Below are positions 7,528-15,174 of a DNA stretch of 40,186 nucleotides, piece by piece (the first letter of the stretch is position 1; each line of letters starts with the position of its first letter). A program made the position numbers and the translations under genes. The notes under the pieces are model-generated. The model saw only the letters and a program-made list of their open reading frames with translations, made no database searches and was not told the DNA's origin. Source of the DNA: Litorilinea aerophila (lineage in GTDB: Bacteria; Chloroflexota; Anaerolineae; Caldilineales; Caldilineaceae); NCBI GenBank assembly GCA_945905745.1, contig CAMDQF010000015.1:1-40186 (forward strand). The letters are read 5' to 3'.

Positions 7528-7566
7528 ACCATAAACTCCCCTTCTCCCCATTCAGGAGGTACTCCA

Positions 7567-8721
7567 ATGAATGACCGTCAACGTTTTTTCGCCACAATGC
7601 ACTACCAGCCCCGGGACCGCTCCCCACTCTTGGATTTTGGCTTTTGGGACGAAACCCTGCCTATCTGGCACGCACAGGGGCTGCCCACATCGGTCAACCG
7701 GCTGACCAGCGACGACTTTTTTGGAATGGATTCGGGTATTGAAGCAGGCGGGCGGGCTGTCGGGGTGGTCAGCGATTTGGCCCCCGCCTTTGAGGAAAAG
7801 GTATTAGAAGATCGGGGCGAGTATGAGATACGCCAACAGGCCGACGGCGTACAGGTCCTGCGCCGCAAGTTTCTCAGCTCCATTCCCCTGCCTGTCAGCC
7901 ACCAACTCACCGACCGAGCCAGTTGGCAGGAACATTTCGCGCCCCGGCTCGACCCGAACAATCCGGCCCGCTACCCCACGGACTGGGACGAACGGGTGAA
8001 GGTGTGGACCGATCCCAACCGGGAGACATTGGCTGTGCTGCCCGGCGGCAGTCTCTATGGCAAACTGCGCAATTGGATGGGGGTGGAGAATCTCTCTCTG
8101 GTGGTCTACGACGACCCGGCCTGGTTCGAGGAGATGATCGAGACCGTCGCCGACTGTATCGTCGGCACACTGACCCGCATTCTGGAGACCGGCGGCCACT
8201 TCGACGCCTGTGGCATGTGGGAGGATATGGCCTACAACGCCGGTCCCCTGCTCAGCCCCCAGCACTTCAAGCAGTATATGGTCCCCCATTACCGGCGCAT
8301 CACCGATCTGCTCCACCGCCACGGGGTGGATATTGTCTGGGTGGACTGCGACGGCAAAATCGATCTCCTCGTCCCCCACTGGCTGGATGCGGGGGTGAAC
8401 TGCATGTTTCCTCTGGAAGTGGGCACGTGGGGCACAGACCCCATCGCCTACCGGGCCAAATTCGGCAAGGAGTTGCTGATAATGGGCGGCTTCGACAAAC
8501 ACATTCTGGCCCAGTCAAAAGAGGTAATCGAGCGGGAGGTCTACCGGCTGCTGCCTCTGGTGGAAGAAGGGGGCTACGTCGGCTTCTGCGATCACCGGGT
8601 TCCCCCGGATGTGCCGTTGGACAACTATCTCTTCTATCTGGAGACAGTACGGGAAGTCTGGGGGCAGGGGATCGATCTGAAGCCAATGGGCCGGTTGGAG
8701 AAAGTCATCAGTGAACAGTGA
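7567..8721 (+). CDS. Second UroD-fold methyltransferase-like protein
   Basis: 384 aa, with an excellent AGGAGGT site before ATG 7567. It begins MNDRQRFFATMHYQPRDRSP, a typical UroD-like N-terminus. AYNAGPLLSPQHFKQYMVPH and IVWVDCDGKIDLLVPHWLDA are the barrel core with a candidate metal-binding cysteine. LLIMGGFDKHIL replaces the GN(V) strand of the first copy. It is about 57 residues longer than the 4996-5979 protein and clearly divergent from it, so this is an old paralogue with perhaps a different methyl donor. The last codons (SEQ and stop) are supplied by the inverted repeat at 8711-8760. Confidence 0.87.
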   Translation: MNDRQRFFATMHYQPRDRSPLLDFGFWDETLPIWHAQGLPTSVNRLTSDDFFGMDSGIEAGGRAVGVVSDLAPAFEEKVLEDRGEYEIRQQADGVQVLRRKFLSSIPLPVSHQLTDRASWQEHFAPRLDPNNPARYPTDWDERVKVWTDPNRETLAVLPGGSLYGKLRNWMGVENLSLVVYDDPAWFEEMIETVADCIVGTLTRILETGGHFDACGMWEDMAYNAGPLLSPQHFKQYMVPHYRRITDLLHRHGVDIVWVDCDGKIDLLVPHWLDAGVNCMFPLEVGTWGTDPIAYRAKFGKELLIMGGFDKHILAQSKEVIEREVYRLLPLVEEGGYVGFCDHRVPPDVPLDNYLFYLETVREVWGQGIDLKPMGRLEKVISEQ

Positions 8722-8760
8722 TCAGTGGATGAGCGCTCGTCTACTGATTACTGTTCACTC
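8711..8760. terminator. Inverted degenerate 7-nt repeat covering two convergent stop codons
   Basis: The 24-nt arms GTGAACAGTGATCAGTGGAT... and ...ACTGATTACTGTTCAC pair with about four mismatches. Both the UroD-like stop (8719-8721, plus) and the HDAC-like stop (8741-8743, minus) lie inside the arms, so the repeat encodes the final residues of both proteins (SEQ and SNQ). Position suggests a bidirectional terminator or mRNA 3'-end hairpin. There is no U-tract. Confidence 0.55.
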
Positions 8761-9799
8761 CGTGTACCCGCCGAGCCGCGGCAATCAGATCAGCTACCTC
8801 GACCTCCCGCCCGGGCGCGGGGCCAAAGGGATCGCTGACGCCTGCCGGGTCTGCACTGAGGGTGCGCAGGGTGGTCAGGACACAGTGGGGCAGCACATTC
8901 AGATTGTAGCCTCCTTCCAGCGTGGCTACCAGCCGCCCGCCGCAGAGTTCGTCGGCCAGGGCCATCAATTCCCCAACCAGCGCCGCGTAGCCCGTCACAC
9001 TCAACCGCTCCTGGGCCAGCGGGTCCATCCAGTGGGCGTCGTAGCCCGCCGAGAGCAGAATCATCTCCGGATGGAAGCGGCGGGCGATGGGTGCAAGCAC
9101 CTGGCGAAAGGCGGCCAGATAGCCAGCATCCCCCACGCCAGGAGGGAAGGGAAGGTTGACGGTGTAGCCCTCGCCCAGCCCTGCCCCCGTCTCGTCCAAA
9201 CTGCCGCTGCCCGGATAGTAGGGGAATTGGTGGGTGTTGAAGACCAGAACCGACGGATCATCCCAGAACATCTCTTGGGTTCCATTGCCGTGATGAACGT
9301 CGAAATCGACAATCAGCACCCGTTCCAGCCCGTGGGCTTTTTGGGCGTGACGGGCAGCAATCGCCACATTGCCAAAGAGACAGAAACCCATCCCCGTGTG
9401 GGGTCGGGCGTGGTGGCCCGGCGGGCGCACCAGGGCAAAACCGTTGTCAGCCTGCCCACTCAGCACAGCATCGGTCACGGCCAGCAGCCCGCCTGCCGCC
9501 AACAGGCTGGCCTGCCAGGTCGCCCCCAGCACATAGGTGTCCGGGTCCACCCGTCCGCCACCCCGGGCCGCCATCTGCTCTAACCCTTCCACATATTTTG
9601 CCGTGTGTACGGCGGTGATGGCCTCAATCGGCGCGGGTCGGCTCTCCACCCGCAGCAGCCGGGTCAGAATGCCGTCACCGTTGCGGTCACGGTCAGCTTC
9701 CAACAGATTCCACGTGCCCGCCAGCCGCGCCGAATTTTCCGGGTGGCCGTAATAGGTGTGTTGCAGGTTGAAGGGGTCGTAGACGAGGGCGGTGGTCAT
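8741..9799 (-). CDS. Histone deacetylase/AcuC-like Zn-dependent amidohydrolase
   Basis: 352 aa from ATG 9799; GTG 9811 would overlap the PIN gene by 8 nt. Class II HDAC-like signatures are complete: YGHPENSARL at the N-terminus, LVRPPGHHA (catalytic histidine pair), VDFDVHHGNGTQEMF (zinc ligands D and H), LLSAGYDAHWMDPL (third ligand) and LEGGYNL (transition-state tyrosine). Bacterial members deacetylate acyl-lysines, acetoin-related proteins or polyamines; the substrate is unknown. It follows the toxin-antitoxin pair with a gap of only 4 nt, so it is likely driven by the same promoter, which is unusual. Its last codons lie within a repeat. Confidence 0.92.
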   Translation of the reverse strand: MTTALVYDPFNLQHTYYGHPENSARLAGTWNLLEADRDRNGDGILTRLLRVESRPAPIEAITAVHTAKYVEGLEQMAARGGGRVDPDTYVLGATWQASLLAAGGLLAVTDAVLSGQADNGFALVRPPGHHARPHTGMGFCLFGNVAIAARHAQKAHGLERVLIVDFDVHHGNGTQEMFWDDPSVLVFNTHQFPYYPGSGSLDETGAGLGEGYTVNLPFPPGVGDAGYLAAFRQVLAPIARRFHPEMILLSAGYDAHWMDPLAQERLSVTGYAALVGELMALADELCGGRLVATLEGGYNLNVLPHCVLTTLRTLSADPAGVSDPFGPAPGREVEVADLIAAARRVHGVNSNQ

Positions 9800-9803
9800 T
9801 GGG

Positions 9804-10259
9804 TCACTCACTCTCCGGCGTGGATAACTGCACAGACAGCCAGGCCAGGCAATCGCCGGGCGTGCCGATGGGGAAGGGGACAGCCGCTTTTAACGGCTCG
9901 TTGTCCAGGAAATGCTGCCGATCTAAAGTGACAAAATAATCGACTTCTGCTTGCCAGGCAGCCGCGATCACTTTCGCGTCATTGGTGTAGCTGAGTAACG
10001 CAAGAGATTGCTCCTCGCGTGCCTGTTCCGCCGCCGGGACGATCTCCAAACGGGTGTCGTCCAATAGCATCACCAATTCCCCGACCCGCCCTCCGGCCTT
10101 GCGCCGTACTACGCTATCGGTCTCCGCCAGGACGTGACTGCTCACCGTTGCGCGGATGGCATTTGCCTCGGACAATTTCAGAAGTTCTCGCCCGCCGCCC
10201 GTTGCAGACCAGAGCGCAGAAAAGATGGCGCTGGTGTCCAGGAAAATTCTAGGCGGCAT
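9804..10259 (-). CDS. vapC: PIN-domain protein, probable VapC-type toxin
   Basis: 151 aa. The PIN fold acidic residues are visible: IFLDTSAIFSA (first D), VLAETDSVV (E), a central helix, SYTNDAKVIAAA (D) and VDYFVTLDRQHF (the late D). VapC toxins are Mg-dependent ribonucleases that usually cut tRNA or rRNA. The start overlaps the upstream AbrB-type gene by 11 nt, the usual antitoxin-toxin arrangement. It is slightly long for VapC, with a C-terminal extension after residue ~130. The call as a toxin rests on the pairing. Confidence 0.85.
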   Translation of the reverse strand: MPPRIFLDTSAIFSALWSATGGGRELLKLSEANAIRATVSSHVLAETDSVVRRKAGGRVGELVMLLDDTRLEIVPAAEQAREEQSLALLSYTNDAKVIAAAWQAEVDYFVTLDRQHFLDNEPLKAAVPFPIGTPGDCLAWLSVQLSTPESE

Positions 10260-10515
10260 AGCTCTCTTCGCGCTCCTCCCGCAAAGCGAGCAGCATACTT
10301 TCTAATGTCTCTCCCCTGGCCCGGAGTTCGTCCGCAATTTTCTCGGCCAGATCGTCGATCCGGGAAGCGCGCGGGCTGAGAACGAAGACGCCGCCCAAAT
10401 CAATAATCGTAAATTCAGTCCCGGTGGTCAATGCGTATTTTTCTCGGAACGGTTTGGGAAATGTGAGTTGCCCCCGCTGGGCCATTTGTAATGAGTCTGT
10501 CCTGATTACAGGCAT
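10249..10515 (-). CDS. vapB: AbrB/MazE-fold antitoxin, partner of the PIN protein
   Basis: 88 aa from ATG 10515, with GGAGAAG just upstream; the track start at 10539 is rejected. The N-terminal swapped-hairpin domain reads LQMAQRGQLTFPKPFREKYA and TEFTIIDLGGVFVLSP, a standard AbrB/SpoVT DNA-binding motif. The C-terminal helix DLAEKIADELRARGETLES is suited to neutralising the PIN toxin. Overlap with the toxin gene is 11 nt. A consensus promoter with an overlapping palindromic operator lies 45-75 nt upstream, consistent with autorepression. Confidence 0.88.
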   Translation of the reverse strand: MPVIRTDSLQMAQRGQLTFPKPFREKYALTTGTEFTIIDLGGVFVLSPRASRIDDLAEKIADELRARGETLESMLLALREEREESYAA

Positions 10516-10539
10516 ACCACTTCTCCTTTTCGTTCGCAC

Positions 10540-10587
10540 ATCTGATTATCTGATTATCAGTATATGGCGGAGGCGGGTTTCTGTCAA
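10540..10587 (-). promoter_or_regulatory. Consensus promoter and operator of the AbrB/PIN operon
   Basis: On the minus strand TTGACA (10587-10582), exactly 17 bases, then TATACT (10564-10559). Immediately downstream CTGATAATCAGATAATCAGA contains the 11-bp palindrome CTGATAATCAG and a direct repeat of TAATCAGA. This covers the expected start site, a fitting operator for the AbrB-type antitoxin. Confidence 0.65.
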
Positions 10588-10682
10588 GCGTATCTGCGAT
10601 ATGCCATCGAGCAGTCACACGTATTGTGCAATTCCTTCCTGGAACTGTAATGGTCAACGACATCATAAAAAGAGATTTGGAC

Positions 10683-10765
10683 GCTGATTCACGCGGATAG
10701 ACGCTGATCCAGAGGAAAAAATCTGCGTTTATCTGCGTTCATCCGCGTCCAAAATTTCACCATCT
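10683..10765. repeat. 10-nt tandem repeat (ACGCAGATAA family) at the APH-type gene end
   Basis: Units such as ACGCGGATGA, ACGCAGATAA and ACGCAGATTT face GATTCACGCGGATAGACGCTGAT. The C-terminal codons of the APH-type protein read into this tract. Related tracts occur at 31572-31620, 31745-31780 and 32020-32065, and next to the proS stop. Confidence 0.6.
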
Positions 10766-11643
10766 CGTTGACCACTACAAATTCCTTCCTGGAACGCTTC
10801 GTTATCGTTGTGTTCCAGGCCAAAGATCGCTTCTTCCAGCGCGAAAATGCCCCGGTAGAAATGGACTCTTTCCAATGCGGTTTCCATCGCCGGGTAGACG
10901 TCGTAGCAGCGACGATAGAAATCTTCGCCGTAGGAGACATACAGCCCGGCGAAATCCGCGGCGGGGTCGCCCAGGCCGGTGAAGCTGAAATCGAGAATGC
11001 CGGTGATGGAGAGCGTTTCTGGGTCGTGCAGCAGATTGCCCGTGCCAAAGTCGCCGTGGCGGAGAGTAGGGGTGTAGGGGTGGCGATCCGCGTTGACAAA
11101 ATAGCGCTCGAAATGGGCGGTCACCCCGGCCTGGGCGTCGGGCCGCATATAGCCGTATAGATTGGCCTGGATGCGTGTGTAGAGGTCGGCCATATCCGCC
11201 GGACTGTCGGCCACAGGCTGGCCGCTGGGGACAATCTGATCGGGTGGGGTGTGGTGGAGTTCCCGCAGAAAGCCCGCCAACTGACCCGCCATCCGCGCCA
11301 GACCGTCGGAATCGTTGATAGCCTGGAACGCTTCCCGCCAGAGGGGTTGGCCGGGGACCAGCGGGTAGCCCATAAAGACTTCGCCCAGGACAGCGCTTTC
11401 TGTGTGGACAAAGGCGGGTTGCGGAATCGGCAATGAAATGTGGGGTTGGAACCGGTGCAGCAGTTCGACTTCCCGGCGCATGGTCTCGATGGCCGGGGCG
11501 ACTTTGGCAAAGCGAAAGATGAAGGCGTCGTTGACGACGAGAACGTCGTTGTACTGGCCGTCGCGGTTAAGGACGGCGGATTCGATGGAGAAATCTGGGT
11601 AGCAGTGATGAATTTGCTGGGTGTAGGAAGTGATTTTGTCCAT
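10729..11643 (-). CDS. APH-family phosphotransferase (aminoglycoside/choline kinase-like)
   Basis: 304 aa from ATG 11643, which overlaps the upstream stop by one base (TGATG); the track start at 11676 lies within the previous gene. The N-lobe has VLVVNDAFIFRFAK (nucleotide lysine region). The C-lobe has LRHGDFGTGNLLHDPE (Brenner HGDxxxxN catalytic loop) and ITGILDFSFTGLGDPAADFA (metal-binding D and following acidic motif). Such kinases phosphorylate aminoglycosides, homoserine, choline or sugars; the substrate cannot be assigned. Coupling to the 558-aa protein suggests a shared pathway rather than antibiotic resistance. The last ~20 residues appear to be translated from a 10-nt repeat tract, so the original stop may have been lost. 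Confidence 0.85.
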   Translation of the reverse strand: MDKITSYTQQIHHCYPDFSIESAVLNRDGQYNDVLVVNDAFIFRFAKVAPAIETMRREVELLHRFQPHISLPIPQPAFVHTESAVLGEVFMGYPLVPGQPLWREAFQAINDSDGLARMAGQLAGFLRELHHTPPDQIVPSGQPVADSPADMADLYTRIQANLYGYMRPDAQAGVTAHFERYFVNADRHPYTPTLRHGDFGTGNLLHDPETLSITGILDFSFTGLGDPAADFAGLYVSYGEDFYRRCYDVYPAMETALERVHFYRGIFALEEAIFGLEHNDNEAFQEGICSGQRDGEILDADERR

Positions 11644-13319
11644 CAGAAATCCAAAAACTGTGGCCGAAAAACCCACCCCCCATCCCCCCGGAAGCGCAGG
11701 TCGAAGTCATCTTCCCCCGCGCCCAGCACCAGTAAACGGCTGTGACGCTGCACTGGACCGGCGAATTCCACAGCCAGCGGCGCAGTCGTCTCCGCCTTCC
11801 CACTGGGACCGGAGGTGCGGGCCACGTGCAGGGTTTCCCCATCCCAGACCAGTGTGACGCCCCCTTCCCCCACGGGCAAATCCACCAGCGCCCACCAGCC
11901 CCAGTCGTCGGACCAGGCGCGGGCGAGGCGGAGAGACTGGTCGGTCCACTGGGGACTGGGAAGCGGGGACTGGAGACTGGGCAAACGTTCTTCCCAATCC
12001 CCAGTCCCCGCTTCCCAATCTCCAATCACAAACTCCGCCTCCCCTTCCCAGCGGGCTTCGTTTACGCCGTCGTCGCTGTGACGGGCAAGCTGGGCCGCGG
12101 CTTGCAGCGCGGCGGCAAAATCGGCCAGGGCTGCGGGCTGTTCGTCCAACTCCCGGCGGGCGCGGATGAGCACTTCGGCGCAGAGGCGCACAGCCGGGTA
12201 GTGTTCGGCCAGAGAAAAGCCGTGGGGCTGGCGACGCAGATGAGCGGCCAGACTGGTCAGATAGGCCCGGCTGCTGCGAGCCAGGGCGGGGGCGGTATCG
12301 GAACGGCTCTCCACATAAAAGGGCGCAAAGGCCGGGGGCAATTGTCCGTTGCCCTTTTCAGCCAGACGGCGCAGGTGTTCCAGCAGAGAGCGGCTGCGGG
12401 CTGGCTCATACAGGTCGAAGGCTTCCACTAGAGCGGGAACCGATGCCAGCAGCCCATCCGCGGGCGCATCGCCCCCGCGCAGACGGATAAGCTGGCGGGC
12501 CGCGGTCTGTTTGGCCTGATCCGCAGCCCGGTTGAACGCGGGATCCGGCGTCCATAGGCGGCCCCGTTGGGTGATGCGCTGCCAGACGTTCTGGGTCAGG
12601 TTGAAGGCCCGATCGATGTCCCGCTGGGCCAAAAAGCCGTTCCAGGCCATCTGCTCGCCCACTTCGCTGACCGTCAGAATCAGCGGCAGATCCACCTGAC
12701 CCGCCACCAGCACGTGATAGAGCAGGTGGGCACGGGATTCGTCGGGGAAGGAGACCCGATCGGGCTGCCCGTCCGCCGCGCCAAAGACCCGGGTACTCTC
12801 GGCGTTCTGCTGTTCGTGGACGCCCCGGGCTTGGCCGGGCAGGCTCTGGGCCACCAACAGGCCGTCCACCATCCGCTGCTCCAACGGCTCGCCCCAGTCG
12901 ATCTCCACGGCGATTTGCAGCAGCCGGTCCCCTTCGGCCTGACATTCCAACTGCCAGAGGACCGAGCGGTCTTCGTTGCTGCCCATCGGCGCATAGGTGC
13001 GTTTGCTGATAATCACCCCTTCCGCGCCGTAGATTGTCTCCTGATAGCCGGGATAAAAACGCGCGGCCAGGGGCAGCACATCCTCCATCGATTCGGCGCT
13101 GATGCCCTGGCTGGTGTAGATGGGCGCGGCAATGGAGAGGGTGATGGAGCGGGCGTAGGGCCGGTTCTGGCGGGAAAAGTCCAGGTCGTGGAGGTCGCTG
13201 TTGCGGTCGCTGAAGTAACGGACATCCGGGTTGGCGCGCAAAAAGCGGGCATCGGGGGCGATGTCGTCGTAGTCGAAGGTCTCTGGACGGTCAAGGATGG
13301 GGCTGGTGCGTTCAGGCAT
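11643..13319 (-). CDS. Unrecognised 558-aa protein, possibly an (alpha/alpha)6 sugar-active protein
   Basis: Start ATG 13319, with GGAG about 11 nt upstream; the track start at 13463 reads through a repeat. I do not recognise the family. The N-terminal ~250 residues look beta-rich (RSITLSIAAPIYTSQGIS, QLECQAEGDRLLQIAVEIDW). The middle ~200 are helical (AADQAKQTAARQLIRLRGGD, RAYLTSLAAHLRR), reminiscent of a six-hairpin glycosidase layout with a beta-sandwich in front. This is inference only. There is no signal peptide. Residues ~432-458 (GDWEAGTGDWEERLPS...) are encoded by an inverted repeat of the intergenic class and look like an in-frame insertion. It is coupled to the APH-type kinase and lies downstream of the nucleoside ABC ATPase. 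Confidence 0.7.
   Translation of the reverse strand: MPERTSPILDRPETFDYDDIAPDARFLRANPDVRYFSDRNSDLHDLDFSRQNRPYARSITLSIAAPIYTSQGISAESMEDVLPLAARFYPGYQETIYGAEGVIISKRTYAPMGSNEDRSVLWQLECQAEGDRLLQIAVEIDWGEPLEQRMVDGLLVAQSLPGQARGVHEQQNAESTRVFGAADGQPDRVSFPDESRAHLLYHVLVAGQVDLPLILTVSEVGEQMAWNGFLAQRDIDRAFNLTQNVWQRITQRGRLWTPDPAFNRAADQAKQTAARQLIRLRGGDAPADGLLASVPALVEAFDLYEPARSRSLLEHLRRLAEKGNGQLPPAFAPFYVESRSDTAPALARSSRAYLTSLAAHLRRQPHGFSLAEHYPAVRLCAEVLIRARRELDEQPAALADFAAALQAAAQLARHSDDGVNEARWEGEAEFVIGDWEAGTGDWEERLPSLQSPLPSPQWTDQSLRLARAWSDDWGWWALVDLPVGEGGVTLVWDGETLHVARTSGPSGKAETTAPLAVEFAGPVQRHSRLLVLGAGEDDFDLRFRGDGGWVFRPQFLDF
11949..12026. repeat. GGGGACTGGGGATTGG-type inverted repeat inside a coding region
   Basis: The arms GGACTGGGAAGCGGGGACTG... 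and ...CAGTCCCCGCTTCCCAATCT pair over about 31 nt with few mismatches. The same family forms an intergenic hairpin at 33028-33105. Here it lies in frame within the 558-aa protein and produces a W/G/S/P-rich insert. Confidence 0.75.
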
Positions 13320-13340
13320 TGGGCAAGAACTCCGGGGTTT

Positions 13341-13492
13341 GTATTGCGTATTGCGTATTTCGTAAACGGATGGCGTTGGTTCTACTTTCCAGAATGGCCT
13401 GTAGTGACGAACTTTTGCTGGCATTGCCCAACCCGGTTTTCCCAGTCGCGCCTCAATCGTCACTACCTACGAAATACGCAATACGCATTACG
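13341..13492. repeat. Nested inverted repeats (GTATTGC family) between ABC ATPase and next gene
   Basis: The left arm GTATTGCGTATTGCGTATTT (13341 on) faces the right arm TACGAAATACGCAATACGCA (13468 on), about 24 bp with one mismatch. Nested inside, GTAGTGACGA (13401-13410) faces TCGTCACTAC. The ATPase stop codon (13488-13490) is inside the right arm. Possible terminator or attenuator. Confidence 0.7.
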
Positions 13493-15029
13493 CCTCTTTC
13501 ACCCCCGCCATCAACAGCCCCAGCCCCTCCCGGGTAGCGTCGTCCCGGTCCACAATGTCGATGATTTCGCCTTTGTACATCACCGCGATGCGGTCGGAGA
13601 GGGCGAGGATTTCATCCAGCTCCGAGCTGACCAGCACAACTGCCACCCCCTCATCCCGCTTGGCGACGATCTGCTGGTGGATGAATTCGATGGAGCCGAC
13701 GTCGATGCCCCGGGTAGGCTGGGCTGCGATGAGCAGTTGAATCGGGCGGCTGAATTCACGAGCGACGACCATTTTTTGCTGGTTGCCGCCGGAAAGACTC
13801 CCCCCGCTCAGATGAACGGAAGGGGTACGCACGTCGAATTTTTCCACCAGCGCTTTGGCATTGGCTTCGATAGCCGCGCGGTTGATAGTAACCCCTCTGG
13901 CAAAGGGGGGCTGGTAATAGGTGTTCAGCACCAGATTGTCGGCGATGGGGTAGCCATCCACCATTCCGTGGGCGTGGCGGTCTTCAGGGATGTGGCAGCT
14001 CTGCCCCTCTTCGGTGATGCGCCGCGGGCTGGCGTTGGTCATATCTTTGCCGCCGATGCGGATTGTGCCCCCTTTGGCTGCGCGCAGACCAGTGAGGACT
14101 TCCACCAGTTCGGTCTGCCCGTTGCCCTGGACACCGGCCACCCCCACAATCTCCCCGGCGTGGACAGAGAGAGAGACGCCCGCCAGAGCCGGTTCGCCCA
14201 AATCGGTGGAAGCAAAAACATCGGTCATCTCCAGAATCGCCTTGCCTGGATGGGCGTCTGATTTCGCCACTTCCAGAATCACATCCCGCCCCACCATCAG
14301 GCTGGCGAGGGTAGCCTGAGTGGCGGTCTTGGGGTCGGCTTCGCCCACGACTTCGCCCCGACGCAGGACGCCGATGCGATCCGCTACCCGCAGCACTTCT
14401 TTGAGTTTGTGGGTGATGAAAATAATCGACTTGCCCTGCTTGCGCAAGAGGTCCATCACCGCAAAAAGTCCTTCGATCTCCTGGGGGGTGAGGACGGCGG
14501 TCGGCTCGTCCAGAATCAGAATGTCGGCCTGGCGGTAGAGGGCTTTGATGATCTCCACCCGCTGGCGCACGCCCACAGGCAGATCCTCCACCAGCGCGTA
14601 GGGGTCCATCGCCATATTGTAGCGTTCGGATAATTCTGTGATACGGGCGGCCGCGGCTTCCCGGTTGAGAAAAGCGCCGCGCACGCTCTCGCTGCCCAGC
14701 ATCACATTGTCCACCACACTCATCACCGGCACTAGCTGGAAGTGCTGATGCACCATCCCGATGCCCAGGGCAATGGCGTCTTTGGGCGAACGCATCTGTA
14801 CCGGCTTGCCGTTGACCAGAATTTCGCCCTCCGTGGGTTGATAGAGGCCGTAGATGATATTCATCAGCGTGGATTTGCCCGCGCCATTTTCGCCCAGCAG
14901 AGCCAGAATTTCTCCCCGGTGCAGGGTCAGGTTGACGTTCTGGTTGGCGACGACGCCGGGAAAGCGTTTGGTGATGTTGCGGGCTTCGAGTACGGGTGTT
15001 TGTTCCACGGCAGGGTTTGCTCCTGGCAT
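13488..15029 (-). CDS. Nucleoside/sugar ABC transporter ATPase (two NBDs, BMP-type system)
   Basis: 513 aa from ATG 15029. ATG 15122 has a possible GGAG, but its extra 31 residues do not look conserved. NBD1 has Walker A LLGENGAGKST, Q-loop VHQHFQLVP and Walker B ILILDEPTAVLTP. NBD2 has the degenerate GVAGVQGNGQTELVE instead of a P-loop, as usual for this family, then LSGGNQQKMVVARE and QPTRGIDVGSIEFIH. The layout is that of RbsA/YufO-type ATPases feeding two permeases, with substrates likely to be nucleosides or simple sugars. It is separated from its permease genes by hicBA. Its start codon overlaps the -35 box of a plus-strand promoter that could drive an antisense RNA. Confidence 0.93.
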   Translation of the reverse strand: MPGANPAVEQTPVLEARNITKRFPGVVANQNVNLTLHRGEILALLGENGAGKSTLMNIIYGLYQPTEGEILVNGKPVQMRSPKDAIALGIGMVHQHFQLVPVMSVVDNVMLGSESVRGAFLNREAAAARITELSERYNMAMDPYALVEDLPVGVRQRVEIIKALYRQADILILDEPTAVLTPQEIEGLFAVMDLLRKQGKSIIFITHKLKEVLRVADRIGVLRRGEVVGEADPKTATQATLASLMVGRDVILEVAKSDAHPGKAILEMTDVFASTDLGEPALAGVSLSVHAGEIVGVAGVQGNGQTELVEVLTGLRAAKGGTIRIGGKDMTNASPRRITEEGQSCHIPEDRHAHGMVDGYPIADNLVLNTYYQPPFARGVTINRAAIEANAKALVEKFDVRTPSVHLSGGSLSGGNQQKMVVAREFSRPIQLLIAAQPTRGIDVGSIEFIHQQIVAKRDEGVAVVLVSSELDEILALSDRIAVMYKGEIIDIVDRDDATREGLGLLMAGVKEA

Positions 15030-15056
15030 TGACAACGGCGAGTTTTGTGCTATACT
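15029..15056 (+). promoter_or_regulatory. Near-consensus plus-strand promoter overlapping the ATPase start codon
   Basis: TTGACA (15029-15034), 16 bases, then TATACT (15051-15056). No plus-strand gene follows; instead a structured segment ends in an intrinsic terminator at 15140-15159. The -35 box overlaps the ATG (read on the minus strand) of the ABC ATPase. Confidence 0.55.
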
Positions 15057-15062
15057 ACAGGC

Positions 15063-15159
15063 AGAGAGATCGGGTGGTCTATTGACGTCAGCGGTATCCA
15101 TTCCGTGGCTGTAGGTAGACATTAGCTCCCAGAACGAAAGGGACCCCCCGATCTTTTTT
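15063..15159 (+). ncRNA. Candidate small RNA, antisense to the ABC ATPase leader
   Basis: The predicted transcript is about 97 nt, bounded by the promoter at 15029-15056 and a terminator. Its ends pair: GATCGGGTGGTC (15068) with GGACCCCCCGATC followed by six T (15154-15159), a 12-bp stem with one mismatch. Inside, GTCTA pairs with TAGAC around a CAGCGG/CC...GCTG hairpin, and TCCC pairs with GGGA, suggesting a three-way junction. It matches no RNA family I recognise, including 6S, SRP and purine riboswitches. It would be complementary to read-through mRNA from the permease-hicBA side. This is a prediction only. Confidence 0.4.
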
Positions 15160-15174
15160 GTTGGGTGCTTCTAT

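Noticed and set aside
12567-14261. 564-aa plus-strand ORF
   Set aside because: It spans two minus-strand genes and an intergenic repeat; the ABC ATPase motifs prove the other strand.
15063-15159. 6S RNA, SRP RNA or purine riboswitch
   Set aside because: Length and conserved sequences do not match any of these; left as an unknown candidate RNA.
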